A stretch of 64,000 nt of DNA from contig NZ_VHLG01000003.1 of NCBI RefSeq assembly GCF_006516955.1, forward strand, positions 1-64,000. The letters run 5' to 3'. The position numbers were made by a program, and so were the translations under genes. This document shows, piece by piece, positions 1-8,304 of this stretch. Origin of the DNA: Martelella alba (GTDB lineage: Bacteria; Pseudomonadota; Alphaproteobacteria; Rhizobiales; Rhizobiaceae). The stretch's first letter is position 1. Every line of letters begins with the position of its first letter. The notes beneath the pieces were generated by a model, which saw only the letters and a list, made by a program, of their open reading frames with translations, searched no databases and was not told where the DNA came from.

Positions 1-91
1 CGGGCTACGCCCTCCCGGCGGTCTCATGCGCACGCCACAAGTGGCCGACTTTTGCTCCGCCACGTGGCCGGATTTTACTCCGCCGTTGACA
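1..91. mobile_element. Right end of an IS21-family insertion sequence (element continues left of the window)
   Basis: Positions 41-62 and 64-85 are two tandem 22-base copies (18 of 22 identical) that begin GTGGCCG and end CTCCGCC. They are followed by TTGACA, whose last base is position 91. Tandem subterminal repeats with a tip of the TG...CA type are characteristic of IS21-family (istA/istB) ends in proteobacteria. The reading frame changes character exactly after position 91, where recognisable TrbI sequence begins. The transposase genes would lie to the left and are not visible. The family assignment rests on end structure only. Confidence 0.7.
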
Positions 92-1045
92 CCGAAGAAC
101 TATGGCGACGTCCCCAGGCTCGGTCCACCACTGCCGGGCGATCTCGGCCGTCCGATCCTCAGCGCGCAGAACGGCGGGCATTCGGTCCCGGCACCGGCCG
201 TCGCTGCGCCTGACCAGGGCGTCAGCGAGGAAGAACGCCGGCGCCTTCAGGAGATCGAGGCCGCCCGCACGGCCAAGCTCTTCGCCCAGACTGATGTGAG
301 GCCCGGCAGCGCCTCAACCGCCACCACCATCGCGCCGGGCAGCGCGACGCCGGACCTTAACAGCCTCGGCCTCGCGCCGCAGCCCACAACGCCCACGGCG
401 CAGGATCGGCAACAGGCCTTCCTCGACAAGGCAACCGACAAGCGCACCGTCTCGCCCGATCGTGTCGCGGCACCTGCATCGGCCAATATCCTCCAGGCCG
501 GCGCGGTCATCCCGGCGGCCCTCATCTCCGGCATCCGCTCCGATCTGCCCGGACAGATCACCGCGCAGGTGACCGAGAATGTCTATGACAGCCCAACGGG
601 GCAAATCCTGCTCGTGCTGCAGGGCACGCGCGTCATCGGCCAGTACGACAACGGCGTCGGCTTCGGTCAGCGCCGCGTGCTTCTGGTGTGGACCCGATTG
701 ATCTTCCCGAATGGCCGGTCAATTGTGCTGGAACGCCAGCCCGGTGCGGACAGCCAGGGCTTTGCCGGCCTCGAAGATGGCGTCGACTACCATTGGGGGG
801 AGTTGTTCAAGGGTGCTGCGGTCCTTTCGACAATCCTGAGCATCGGCGCGGAAGCGGGCTCTTCCAGCGACGAGAGCACGATCGAGCGTGCGCTCCGCCA
901 GGGCACCTCCGACAGTATCAGCCAGACCGGTCGTCAGATTGTGCAGCGCCAACTTAATATTGCGCCCACGTTGACCATCCGACCAGGCTTCCCCGTGCGG
1001 GTGCTGGTAACGCGCGACCTTGTCCTCGAACCCTATGGAGGCTGA
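92..1045 (+). pseudogene. trbI: Conjugal transfer protein TrbI (VirB10-like), 5'-truncated by an IS end
   Basis: TrbI is the VirB10-type inner-to-outer-membrane scaffold of the trb type IV secretion channel. The 318 remaining codons show the Pro-rich periplasmic linker containing LGPPLPGDLGRPIL, then the conserved beta-barrel domain with QGTRVIGQYDNGV, WTRLIFPNG and the C-terminal FPVRVLVTRDLVLEPYG. Full-length TrbI is about 380-420 residues and starts with a cytoplasmic tail and one membrane helix; both are missing here. An ATG at 26 lies inside the IS end and would add 22 IS-encoded residues that do not resemble TrbI. Without the membrane anchor the protein should not work as a channel scaffold. 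The DUF2274 gene follows two bases after the stop, as is usual for this module. Confidence 0.85.
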
Positions 1046-1047
1046 CC

Positions 1048-1311
1048 ATGACCAAACTGAAACTTGGACCACTCGCCGACGACAAGCCGGTCAAGGTTAC
1101 GCTGGAGCTGCCCGCCGGACTGCACCGCGACTTGGCTGTCTATGCGGATATCCTCGCTCGAGATGCCGGCCAGCCCGCCGCTGATCCAGTTCGTCTGATC
1201 GTTCCCATGCTGGAGCGGTTCATCGCGACGGATCGCGGCTTTGCAAAGGCGCGCCGGACCTCGGGAAAGGATTCTCAGCAGGCCGCGACCCAGCCGCCAA
1301 GCGGGACTTAG
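1048..1311 (+). CDS. DUF2274 domain protein, trb-module accessory
   Basis: This 87-residue soluble protein has the features of the DUF2274 family: KLKLGPL near the start, then VKVTLELPAGLHRDLAVYA and a middle segment ending RLIVPMLERFIATDRGF. Genes of this family usually follow trbI in alphaproteobacterial and betaproteobacterial integrative conjugative elements. The central part resembles a ribbon-helix-helix-like fold, so DNA binding is conceivable, but the function is not established. It starts two bases after the trbI stop, so the pair is translationally coupled. Its 3' end overlaps the 3' end of the opposite-strand LysR gene by about 90 bases. Confidence 0.8.
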   Translation: MTKLKLGPLADDKPVKVTLELPAGLHRDLAVYADILARDAGQPAADPVRLIVPMLERFIATDRGFAKARRTSGKDSQQAATQPPSGT

Positions 1312-2185
1312 CCATCTGACGCGCCATGCTGATCATACGGCGACTAGCGGGATTGTCGTTATATGGCGACCAGACCGCACTGAACGGCAGCACTTCGCCC
1401 CGGATCGGCCGGTAGACCACGCCTGGAAACAACGCAGCTGTCGTTGCTTCGCTCGCAATAGCTATCCCTCGGCCGATTGCGACCAACGTCATTAGGTTAT
1501 CGCGGCCAACATATTGTGCTTCTATATCCGGGTGACGACCGAAATCTGCGAGGCGTCGCACGAGGTAATTACGAATTTCCGGCCCTGGGGCAGCGTTGCT
1601 TACGATGAAATGCGCATCCACTACCTGTGCCCATTCGACTTCGTCGGCTTGTGTGAGCGGATGCTCGGAAGGGAGGACCAAAAATATACGTTCGCTCCAG
1701 AGGTGCGCGGAATCGCAATCCCTCCATGCCGAAGTTCCCGTTACAAATGCGATGTCGAGCTTGAGTTGACGCAACGAGGAAACATGTTCTGATGGGTTTC
1801 CGTTGATAAACTCGATCGACACACCTTTGTGGTATCTGTTATAGGAATAGAGTAAGTCACGAAGAAATCCGGACGAGAGGGATGAGAATATTCCGATTTT
1901 AATTTGGCCGCTCTCTGAGCGTCCAATAGCAGCAACATCGTTGGCGCCATCACTCACACTCTGCAGAGCTATTCGTGCCTGAGACAGAAAACGTTGGCCT
2001 GCGAAGGTCAGTGTCACACCGGTCGTCCTGCGATGGAAAAGCGAGGCGCCCAACTCGTCTTCCAAATCACGGATACGGCGGCTAATCGCTGATTCCTGTA
2101 TTCCAAGTGCGAGGCCAGCCTTGCGAAAACTTCCATGTTCCGCCGCCTTCACGAAATAGCATAGATGACGAAGGCCGGCTATCAT
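1220..2185 (-). CDS. LysR-family transcriptional regulator
   Basis: The protein has 321 residues. The N-terminal winged helix-turn-helix reads LRHLCYFVKAAEHGSFRKAG and then ESAISRRIRDLEDELGASLF, typical of LysR regulators. The C-terminal part is the periplasmic-binding-protein-like effector domain. The start is taken at the ATG at 2185, seven codons inside the longest frame, because homologous LysR proteins begin close to the helix-turn-helix. The roughly 35-residue Ser/Arg/Pro-rich tail after the effector domain is longer than usual and is the part that overlaps the DUF2274 gene. Its target is unknown; it lies beside the conjugation module and may belong to the mobile element. Confidence 0.85.
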   Translation of the reverse strand: MIAGLRHLCYFVKAAEHGSFRKAGLALGIQESAISRRIRDLEDELGASLFHRRTTGVTLTFAGQRFLSQARIALQSVSDGANDVAAIGRSESGQIKIGIFSSLSSGFLRDLLYSYNRYHKGVSIEFINGNPSEHVSSLRQLKLDIAFVTGTSAWRDCDSAHLWSERIFLVLPSEHPLTQADEVEWAQVVDAHFIVSNAAPGPEIRNYLVRRLADFGRHPDIEAQYVGRDNLMTLVAIGRGIAIASEATTAALFPGVVYRPIRGEVLPFSAVWSPYNDNPASRRMISMARQMAKSRLAAGSRPAENPFPRSGAPLQSRDPSR

Positions 2186-2345
2186 TAGAGGCCACGTGCC
2201 ACCCAATCGGGTTCATTCTCAACGTAAGTTTGATGGCCAGCCTTCTGTCCTCGGCATGTCTTTCTGTCTTCGCCGTACTTAGTGTTTGGAGGAAAATCGG
2301 ATCCTATGGAAAAGACGGTGGATTCGAACGCAACTGCCGCCGTTC

Positions 2346-3566
2346 TCATGGCTGTTTGCCAGCGCATTGCCGAAGCACTTCCTGTAGATCCTGTACGACG
2401 GCTTCCGGATTTTCGTAATATCCGAAATGGCCGCCACGAGGATGTGCATTCATGTAGACCGTGTTGAAGAACGAAGCGCGGGGACCAGAAGCGAAAAGCG
2501 CGGCGCGGTCTTCGGTCTTCACGCCTGGAGGGTTTTCTCCGCCCAGGAAGGTGATGCCCACCGGTGCCTCCACAACGGGTTGGCGGTCGTGCGAGGGCGC
2601 CCATGGGTAGCGTGCCGCGTCCGCATAGGCACGCATCGAGGACCCTGCCGTTCCCGTGACCCAGTAGATCGTCGCATTGGCCAGCATGTGTTCGCGGGAA
2701 AAGACCCGTTCGGGGTCACCTGTCACCTTGCCATCGCCGTCGCGCGTGTCGCCCCAGGCCCGCCAACGTTCCAGCAGCCAGGCCAGCAGGCCAACCGGGG
2801 AATCATTTAACCCGTAGGCCATGGTCTGCGGGTCAAGCACGTGTACTGCGAAATGCGCCGCGAACTTGGTGACTGCGGGCGAGACTTTGGCCCCCGTATC
2901 CCAAGCCCGCGCCGCCACGTTCCACGGCATCTGTGTGCCGAACTGGTCCAGCAGCATTGGGTGCATGATGTGAATGCCGTAAAGGCTTTCGGCGTATTTG
3001 TGCCCCAGTTGCGAGGCGATCAGCGCGCCCCAGTCACCGCCGCTGGCCGCATAGCGCTCGAAGCCCAGCACATCGGTCATCAGCCGGTGCCATAGGTCCG
3101 CGATCTGCCAGAAAGTCAGGCCCGCACGCGGGACTGTGCCGGAAAAGCCATAGCCGGGCAGGGATGGGATAATCAGCTCGAACGCCTCGGTGGGATCACC
3201 GCCATGGGCAGCAGGGTCGGTCAGCGGGCCGATTACGCGTTCCATGTCCCAGAACGACCAGGGCCAACCGTGGGTCAAGATCAGCGGCTTTGGGGCAGGG
3301 CCTTTGCCGGGGATACTCAGGTAGTGGATCGGAATACCGTCAATCTTGACCCGCCAATTGTCATAGGCATTGATCCGTGCCTCGACCGCGCGCCAATCGA
3401 AACTTTCGACCCAGTCCCGGGCGAGGGATCTCAGATATCCTTCTTCGACGCCATAGGACCAATCGCTATTGCCGGGGTCATCCGGCCATCGTGTGGCGCG
3501 AATGCGGGCCACCATGTCATCCAGCACGTTTTGAGCAACGTGGATCGGGTATAAGGTCGGGGTCAT
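2346..3566 (-). CDS. Epoxide hydrolase (alpha/beta hydrolase with N-terminal EHN domain)
   Basis: This 406-residue protein matches microsomal/juvenile-hormone-type epoxide hydrolases. The N-terminal 110 residues form the EHN lid domain with DWRAVEARINAYDNW. The alpha/beta-hydrolase core follows with the oxyanion-hole HGWPWSF, the nucleophile Asp178 in SGGDWGA, and the catalytic His380 in GGHFGYYENPE. The expected reaction is hydrolysis of an epoxide to a vicinal diol through an ester with the Asp. It is the last gene of a minus-strand operon with a short-chain dehydrogenase and a MarR regulator and starts 16 bases after the MarR stop. The substrate is unknown. Its operon and position inside the island suggest cargo for detoxification or catabolism of a xenobiotic. 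Confidence 0.88.
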   Translation of the reverse strand: MTPTLYPIHVAQNVLDDMVARIRATRWPDDPGNSDWSYGVEEGYLRSLARDWVESFDWRAVEARINAYDNWRVKIDGIPIHYLSIPGKGPAPKPLILTHGWPWSFWDMERVIGPLTDPAAHGGDPTEAFELIIPSLPGYGFSGTVPRAGLTFWQIADLWHRLMTDVLGFERYAASGGDWGALIASQLGHKYAESLYGIHIMHPMLLDQFGTQMPWNVAARAWDTGAKVSPAVTKFAAHFAVHVLDPQTMAYGLNDSPVGLLAWLLERWRAWGDTRDGDGKVTGDPERVFSREHMLANATIYWVTGTAGSSMRAYADAARYPWAPSHDRQPVVEAPVGITFLGGENPPGVKTEDRAALFASGPRASFFNTVYMNAHPRGGHFGYYENPEAVVQDLQEVLRQCAGKQP

Positions 3567-3582
3567 GTCTTTACATTTCCAA

Positions 3583-4035
3583 TCACTTCTTGACGGCGGC
3601 GGCGATGCGCCGGGCCACGGCGATCAGCGCGTCGCGCTCTTCGGGGCGCACATGCTGCAGGGCCCGCTCGCGAATGGCGGCGGCATGCACGGGACGCGTC
3701 AATGCGAGCGCTTGGGCGCCCGCCTCGGTCAAAGTCGCACATGCCGCGCCCTCGATCTGGTCGCGCGTGACCAGCCCGCGCTCTTCCATGCGGCGCAACT
3801 GGTGCGAAACGCGGCTCTTGTCCCAGCCAAGCGAGGCCAGCAGGTCGCGCTGCGCCAGACGGCCGTCACCCAACTCGTCCAGCCGCGAGAGGATCGCGAA
3901 ATCCGCACCGGAAAGTGCAGTGCGTGCGGTGATGTCCCGCCCGACCGCCTGGCAGGCCTCGTCCCCCAGCATCTTGATTGCGTGCCAAAGGGCCTGTTCC
4001 TCGTCCGTGAGGCTATTGGCGGAGGGCTCAGTCAT
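3583..4035 (-). CDS. MarR-family transcriptional regulator
   Basis: The 150-residue protein has the MarR winged helix: LSGADFAILSRLDEL, then QRDLLASLGWDKSRVSHQLRRMEERGLV and a wing containing CATLTEAG. The start is the ATG at 4035, which overlaps the stop of the upstream dehydrogenase gene by eight bases and so indicates translational coupling. A longer frame to 4083 would run deep into that gene and is less likely. MarR proteins generally repress their own operon and are released by small phenolic or aromatic ligands. The two identical palindromes ahead of the operon at 4812-4852 are the obvious candidate sites. Confidence 0.88.
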   Translation of the reverse strand: MTEPSANSLTDEEQALWHAIKMLGDEACQAVGRDITARTALSGADFAILSRLDELGDGRLAQRDLLASLGWDKSRVSHQLRRMEERGLVTRDQIEGAACATLTEAGAQALALTRPVHAAAIRERALQHVRPEERDALIAVARRIAAAVKK

Positions 4036-4798
4036 AGGTTTTGACCGGGAAGCGGCCGGCGAAACCTTTGAACATCTCGGCATAGGGTTCCGCAGCGGCG
4101 TGAAATGCTTCGCTGTCGGTCATCCCATAGCCGATGAAATCCTCCTCGGTTTCGGTGAGGCGCGCGAAGATGGCATCAGCGAAATCATTGAGCGGCACGC
4201 CATGGCTGGCCCCGGGACCAGCCAGCGCGGTTTGCACGGCAGGCGGGGCGATTTCCACCACGCGACACGGTGTTCCCTGCAGCGCGTGGCGCAGGGTGAC
4301 GGTATAGCTGTGAAGCGCGGCCTTGCAGGCGGCATAAACGGGAGCAAAGGGCTGCGGAACATAGGCGCCGCCGGAGGTGACATTCGCGACTAGCGAAGGG
4401 CGCCCGGTTGCCAAGAGGTGCGGCACCAATAGATGGTTCAGGTGCACCGGACCAGACAGGAGCACGTCAATTTCCGCCTGTCTTTCGGTCCAAGGGGCAT
4501 CGTCCTCTGCAAGCGCGACCCGCCGCTGAATACCGGCATTGTTGATGACTATGTTCAGAAAGGGGTGTTCGCGGTGCAGTTGCGCCGCCAAGGCCGAACG
4601 GTCTTCAGCCCTGCTCATGTCGTTCGCGATCGTCAGCAGTCCGGGGTGCGCCGCCGCTGCTTCGTCAAGACGTTGTTGCGATCGGCCCGTGACAATCACG
4701 GTGCTGCCTGCACTCAAGAACCGAGACGCCAAAGCAAGGCCAATGCCGGTGCTTCCGCCAGTAATGAGTGCTGTGGAATTGGATGATGCTATGGGCAT
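4028..4798 (-). CDS. Short-chain dehydrogenase/reductase (SDR)
   Basis: This 256-residue classical SDR shows the cofactor-binding TGGSTGIG near residue 15, the NNAG structural motif, and the catalytic Tyr-Lys pair in YAACK preceded by the catalytic Ser in NVTSGGAY. It probably oxidises or reduces a hydroxyl/carbonyl group with NAD(P). The start is the ATG at 4798; an upstream ATG at 4879 would translate through the twin palindromic operator and is rejected. It is first in the SDR-MarR-epoxide hydrolase operon. An alcohol dehydrogenase next to an epoxide hydrolase fits stepwise conversion of an epoxide to a diol and then a ketone, but this is inference. Confidence 0.87.
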   Translation of the reverse strand: MPIASSNSTALITGGSTGIGLALASRFLSAGSTVIVTGRSQQRLDEAAAAHPGLLTIANDMSRAEDRSALAAQLHREHPFLNIVINNAGIQRRVALAEDDAPWTERQAEIDVLLSGPVHLNHLLVPHLLATGRPSLVANVTSGGAYVPQPFAPVYAACKAALHSYTVTLRHALQGTPCRVVEIAPPAVQTALAGPGASHGVPLNDFADAIFARLTETEEDFIGYGMTDSEAFHAAAEPYAEMFKGFAGRFPVKTYD

Positions 4799-4811
4799 GA
4801 TTGACCTCTCG

Positions 4812-4852
4812 GTTGATGTGTCAACATAAGATGCACTGGTTGATGTGTCAAC
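4812..4852. promoter_or_regulatory. Twin palindromic operator upstream of the SDR-MarR-epoxide hydrolase operon
   Basis: The 14-base sequence GTTGATGTGTCAAC occurs twice without change, at 4812-4825 and 4839-4852, 27 bases apart. Each copy is an inverted repeat, GTTGA-N4-TCAAC. The downstream copy ends 14 bases before the chosen SDR start codon on the minus strand. Two identical dyads between promoter and start are typical of MarR autorepression. The assignment to the MarR protein of this operon is inference from position. Confidence 0.65.
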
Positions 4853-5022
4853 TCTTGAGGCGAAGGATGAGCGAAACACGTCTTGGCCCCGCCCGTCACG
4901 CTTTCGCGGCAGATACGGGCTCAGGCTCCGCGCACTATCTGTCTATCCCGAACGGACGTCACACGCGGTGACCAGAGGAGAAAATGCCCAAAACAGTTTG
5001 CTTGCCAAAATGCGGGGGCGGT

Positions 5023-5856
5023 TTAGTCTGACGGAAAATCGGTCGTTCTGCTCAGATTCTGCCAACTCAAAAGTTCATCTCGTCGCGCCTTGTTTGCGGC
5101 TTCGATGGCGCCAACTGCGTCGGTTCCCAAGGCTAAACGCAGGGGAGGGTTGTCCATGCCAGGGATACTAAAGATGACCTCTGCGGCCCGCTTCGGATCG
5201 CCTGGTTGCTTGCCATTATAAATGTGCTGCATGCGGGCGGCTACGCCGACCTCGGCGTCATATTCCGGGCGCCCGTTTCTGATCGTCGTCGAAGTGCCCG
5301 CGAAATCTGTGCGAAAACCACCGGGCTCAACGATCGTGACACGGACACCTATCAACTCCATTTCCCGCTTGAGGACCTCGGAAAAGCCCTCCACGCCCCA
5401 TTTCGCGGCAGAATATGCCGATCGCCCCGGCGCGCCCAAGCGCCCACCCACCGAGGAAAGCTGAATGATGTGGCCTGACCGCTGCGCCCGCATATGGGGA
5501 ATGGCAGCCTTCGTCATGATGATGGTGCCGAAGAGGTTGGTCTCGATCTCACGCCGGACGTCCACGAGCGACGTATCCTCGACCGATCCGATGTTACCAA
5601 AGCCTGCATTGTTCACCAGCATGTCCAGACGACCGAAGTGCTCGATGGCAAGGCGAACCGCCGCGTCGGCCTGCTCCGGCTCTGTTACGTCCAGCTTCGT
5701 AGCGACGAGTTGTCCGGGGCGCCCCGTGTTCAGGCCGTCGAGAGCGGCCGGATTGCGTGCGGTCGCCAAAAGATTGTCACCCGCATCCAATATTTTTTCG
5801 GCCAAGGCACGACCAAGTCCGCGCGAGCTTCCGGTGACAAGCCAAGTTCTTTGCAT
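5023..5856 (-). CDS. Short-chain dehydrogenase/reductase (SDR)
   Basis: The 277-residue protein has the classical SDR set: VTGSSRGLGRALAE at the N-terminus, LDVTEPEQ for the cofactor acidic residue, NNAGFGNIG, the catalytic Ser in QLSSVGGRLG, and YSAAKWGVEGF with the Tyr-x3-Lys pair. PGGFRTDFAG follows, as in many SDRs of the carbonyl/ketosteroid reductase type. The start at 5856 places the Rossmann motif at the usual distance; the longer frame to 5958 would cross the promoter region. It is transcribed away from the LysR gene at 5972, a common regulator-target arrangement. The substrate is unknown. Confidence 0.86.
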   Translation of the reverse strand: MQRTWLVTGSSRGLGRALAEKILDAGDNLLATARNPAALDGLNTGRPGQLVATKLDVTEPEQADAAVRLAIEHFGRLDMLVNNAGFGNIGSVEDTSLVDVRREIETNLFGTIIMTKAAIPHMRAQRSGHIIQLSSVGGRLGAPGRSAYSAAKWGVEGFSEVLKREMELIGVRVTIVEPGGFRTDFAGTSTTIRNGRPEYDAEVGVAARMQHIYNGKQPGDPKRAAEVIFSIPGMDNPPLRLALGTDAVGAIEAANKARRDELLSWQNLSRTTDFPSD

Positions 5857-5971
5857 CTGATTTCTCCATCTTTTTTGGCCAATTTCCGTTGCCAAATCAG
5901 ATAGGCTTGCTGCAGTTCCCAGATAAGTGGCACAATCGCGCATGATATGGTGAAACAATTAGGACAATTGC

Positions 5972-6853
5972 ATGGTCGATTTGGCACAGCTTCGTGCAGT
6001 GCGCTCGGTCGCGCAGCGCCAAGGATTTCGTGCCGCTGCAACTGATCTGGGCATGTCGCGCTCGGCGTTAAGCCACTGCATAGCGGCGCTTGAGAAGCAA
6101 TTGGGAGTACGGATCTTCCACCGAACCACTCGTAGCGTGACGCTGACCGAGGCGGGAGAGGCTTTTCTCAAAGAGATAGAGGAGCCGCTTGGGAACCTTT
6201 TGATTGCAGTCGAAAATGCTGGGAACACTGGCGGCGAACCTCAAGGCACACTGAGGCTCAATGCGTCGCTCGGCGCGGCGCGACAGATCATGACGCCTAT
6301 ATTGTTGGAGTTTCTCCGACAGTACCCGAAGGTTACAATTGATCTTGTCACCGAGGGGAAACCTATCGACGTAATCGAGGCGGGCTTTGATGCGGGGATA
6401 AGACTGGCTGAGCTAGTTCCCAAGGATATGATTGCGATTCCTTTGGGGCCAGAGCAGAGATTTGCCGTGGTTGCGACCCCTGAATACTTCAGGCGTCATC
6501 CGCCGCCTGCTACACCTGCGGATTTGAAGGAGCATCATTGCCTTAGAACCCGGCTTCCGGATGGGGGGCTCTATCGTTGGGAGTTTGAACGGCGTGGCGA
6601 GCGGGTCAACTTGGATGGCGTTGGGCAGCTCATTCTCGATGAACCATTGCTGACACTTGAGGCGGTTCGGGCAGGTTTTGGTGTCGCCTATTTGAGTGAG
6701 TGGAACGTGTCGGAAGATCTGGCCAGCGGTCGGCTTGTTAGGGTTCTTGACGATTGGACGCGACCTTATCCCGGCCTGTGTCTCTACTATTCCGGCCGGC
6801 GCCATATGCCCCCAGTGCTCCGCGCAATGGTGGACATGCTACGGGATCGCTAA
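5972..6853 (+). CDS. LysR-family transcriptional regulator, divergent to an SDR gene
   Basis: The 293-residue protein carries the LysR helix-turn-helix ([38 protein letters not shown]) in two adjacent stretches and the usual effector domain with [22 protein letters not shown]. It belongs to the group of LysR regulators that control divergently transcribed oxidoreductases. The 115-base space to the SDR gene at 5856 is the expected shared regulatory region, although no convincing T-N11-A site was picked out. It is the last complete gene before the presumed island end. Confidence 0.86.
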   Translation: MVDLAQLRAVRSVAQRQGFRAAATDLGMSRSALSHCIAALEKQLGVRIFHRTTRSVTLTEAGEAFLKEIEEPLGNLLIAVENAGNTGGEPQGTLRLNASLGAARQIMTPILLEFLRQYPKVTIDLVTEGKPIDVIEAGFDAGIRLAELVPKDMIAIPLGPEQRFAVVATPEYFRRHPPPATPADLKEHHCLRTRLPDGGLYRWEFERRGERVNLDGVGQLILDEPLLTLEAVRAGFGVAYLSEWNVSEDLASGRLVRVLDDWTRPYPGLCLYYSGRRHMPPVLRAMVDMLRDR

Positions 6854-7240
6854 TTATCTGATTTATCAGAAAAATAAAGTTATGATGTCGTTGGCTTATA
6901 AAGGACCAGAGCCTACTTTGGACGGTGTGAGGCTGCTTATCGTGTCTTTATGCGATGCGATACGTCTGCCAAAGTAATACTCAGCTTTCGTCTTGGCCTT
7001 CAAAACGCGCGGGAAGCCACCAATATACTATCCGTGATAGCCACAGGCGCGAGTCCGCTCCTGCGTGTCCTCTTCAAAAAGCTCGATAAGACAGCCAGCC
7101 GTGGCAAACTTTTGTTTACGCAGCTACCTGAAAAAGTCGCTTAAGATCGATGCATGTCCCCGCCACCATCTTTACTTGCTTGGTAACTTCGCCGACGTCG
7201 GCCGGGCCCACCGGTCGGCCATCAGGGCGCAAGTTGTGAT
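6854..7240. other. Gene-free island margin
   Basis: This stretch is more AT-rich than its surroundings and has only short frames without recognisable motifs or good ribosome-binding sites. A 64-codon frame at 6950-7144 looks like chance. I see no RNA gene, terminator or repeat here. It lies between the last cargo gene and the tandem tRNA-end sequences, so it is probably non-coding island DNA. Confidence 0.5.
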
Positions 7241-7263
7241 CAGATCCTGCCCCCGCAACCAAT
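7241..7263 (+). repeat. att-like repeat, copy 1 (3' end of tRNA-fMet)
   Basis: The 23 bases here match 7365-7387 at 22 positions; both contain ATCCTGCCCCCGCAACCAAT. The sequence is the 3' strand of the T stem, the acceptor stem, the discriminator base and CCA of an initiator tRNA. No other part of the tRNA is present upstream of this copy. It is most simply an old or secondary attachment site left by integration into the 3' end of a tRNA-fMet gene. Confidence 0.65.
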
Positions 7264-7342
7264 CTCACCAAAACCAGACGCGATGATCGCTGGCGCGAAG
7301 ACTTCATCTTCGCTGGCGATGGTAGCTCGTCGTCCTTCGGAC

Positions 7343-7387
<45 letters not shown>

Positions 7388-7388
7388 A

Positions 7389-7421
7389 AAGGCCCGTTAA
7401 CGCAATGCGTTAGCGGGCCTT
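7389..7421 (+). terminator. Terminator hairpin downstream of the tRNA-fMet fragment
   Basis: AAGGCCCGTTAACGC at 7389-7403 pairs, with a central mismatch, with GCGTTAGCGGGCCTT at 7407-7421 around a three-base loop. Only a weak T-rich stretch follows. In an uninterrupted chromosome it would terminate the tRNA-fMet transcript. Confidence 0.55.
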
Positions 7422-7510
7422 GCCCGTTTCTGGCTTCTCAATTCCAATCTTCAAATCGTCAACATCGTCACCCGGTCGTCACCGTGAAAGACATTCTGGG
7501 TGATTGGAAT

Positions 7511-8160
7511 GTAAGCGCTCATTTCTCGTAAGCCTCCGGTGAAGGCCGTCTTGCGAGACTGGCGTGAACATTGGAAGTCCTAGTGCAAACACTAGGAGTA
7601 GTCCTATGACCAAACATTCGATTGAAGTGATCACGTCTGTCGAGCGCCGTCGGCGCTGGTCACGCGAGGACAAGGAGCGGCTGGTTGCCGCCTGCCTTGA
7701 GCCTGGTGCGGTTCTTTCCGAGATTGCGCGATCGGCCGGCATCCACGTGAGCCAGCTCTTTCGTTGGCGCAAGGAACTGTGCCGGATCGAGGAGCCGTCG
7801 ACGCTGGGATCGAGCACCTTGGTGCCCGTGATCGTTTCGGAGGCCGCACCGGCAGTCCCGCCTGCTGCCTCAGAAGCGCCGGCCTCATCGCATCCTCGCC
7901 GGAAACGCAGCGATGTCACGATTGATCTGGGCCGCGGTCGTCGTGTCCGCGTGGATAGCGACATCGACACGGAGGCACTGGCGATGATCCTGTTTGAGAA
8001 GTTCGCCCAGCATCAACCGCTCACCCAGCGCGTCTTGGATCATATCGGCCATCGCAACTCCTGTCTGAAGGTTGGGTTGCAACTACACTATCCAATCTGT
8101 CAGGGGCTTCCGTTTAAAGCCAGCCCCAGTCACCGCGATAGCGGTTTAGCTCAATCCTGA
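7511..8160 (+). mobile_element. Deleted IS66-family remnant
   Basis: The remnant begins with GTAAGCG at 7511, the usual tip of IS66-family left ends, and a leader of about 95 bases precedes a TnpA-like frame. No matching CGCTTAC right end is found before the next gene, and the TnpB and most of the TnpC genes are absent. The element is therefore internally deleted and immobile. It lies about 90 bases outside the terminator that follows the tRNA fragment, so it may have inserted into the chromosome side of the island junction. Confidence 0.65.
7606..8160 (+). pseudogene. tnpA: IS66 tnpA fused to a fragment of tnpC by internal deletion
   Basis: The frame starts with MTKHSIEVITSVERRRRWS and carries the TnpA helix-turn-helix (LEPGAVLSEIARSAGIHVSQ, then LFRWRKEL). 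Around residue 120 it should end with a short DxDxEALxRVL-type tail. It instead passes from DIDTEALAMIL into FEKFAQHQPL, which is a segment of the IS66 transposase TnpC, and then into unrelated sequence. The simplest reading is a deletion joining tnpA and tnpC in frame, followed by a second break. The product should have no transposase activity. Confidence 0.65.
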
Positions 8161-8304
8161 ATGCCGATGGGTTCTAGTGGTTCAGGCACAGCGTTGCAGA
8201 CCTCCGCCTCTGTCGAAGGCCTGTGATTGCAGGTCTGGCTCTTGACTGCTTTGCTAGAATCAAACCGAACTGATTCTATTGGCATATTTCACGGAGTGAC
8301 CTTC

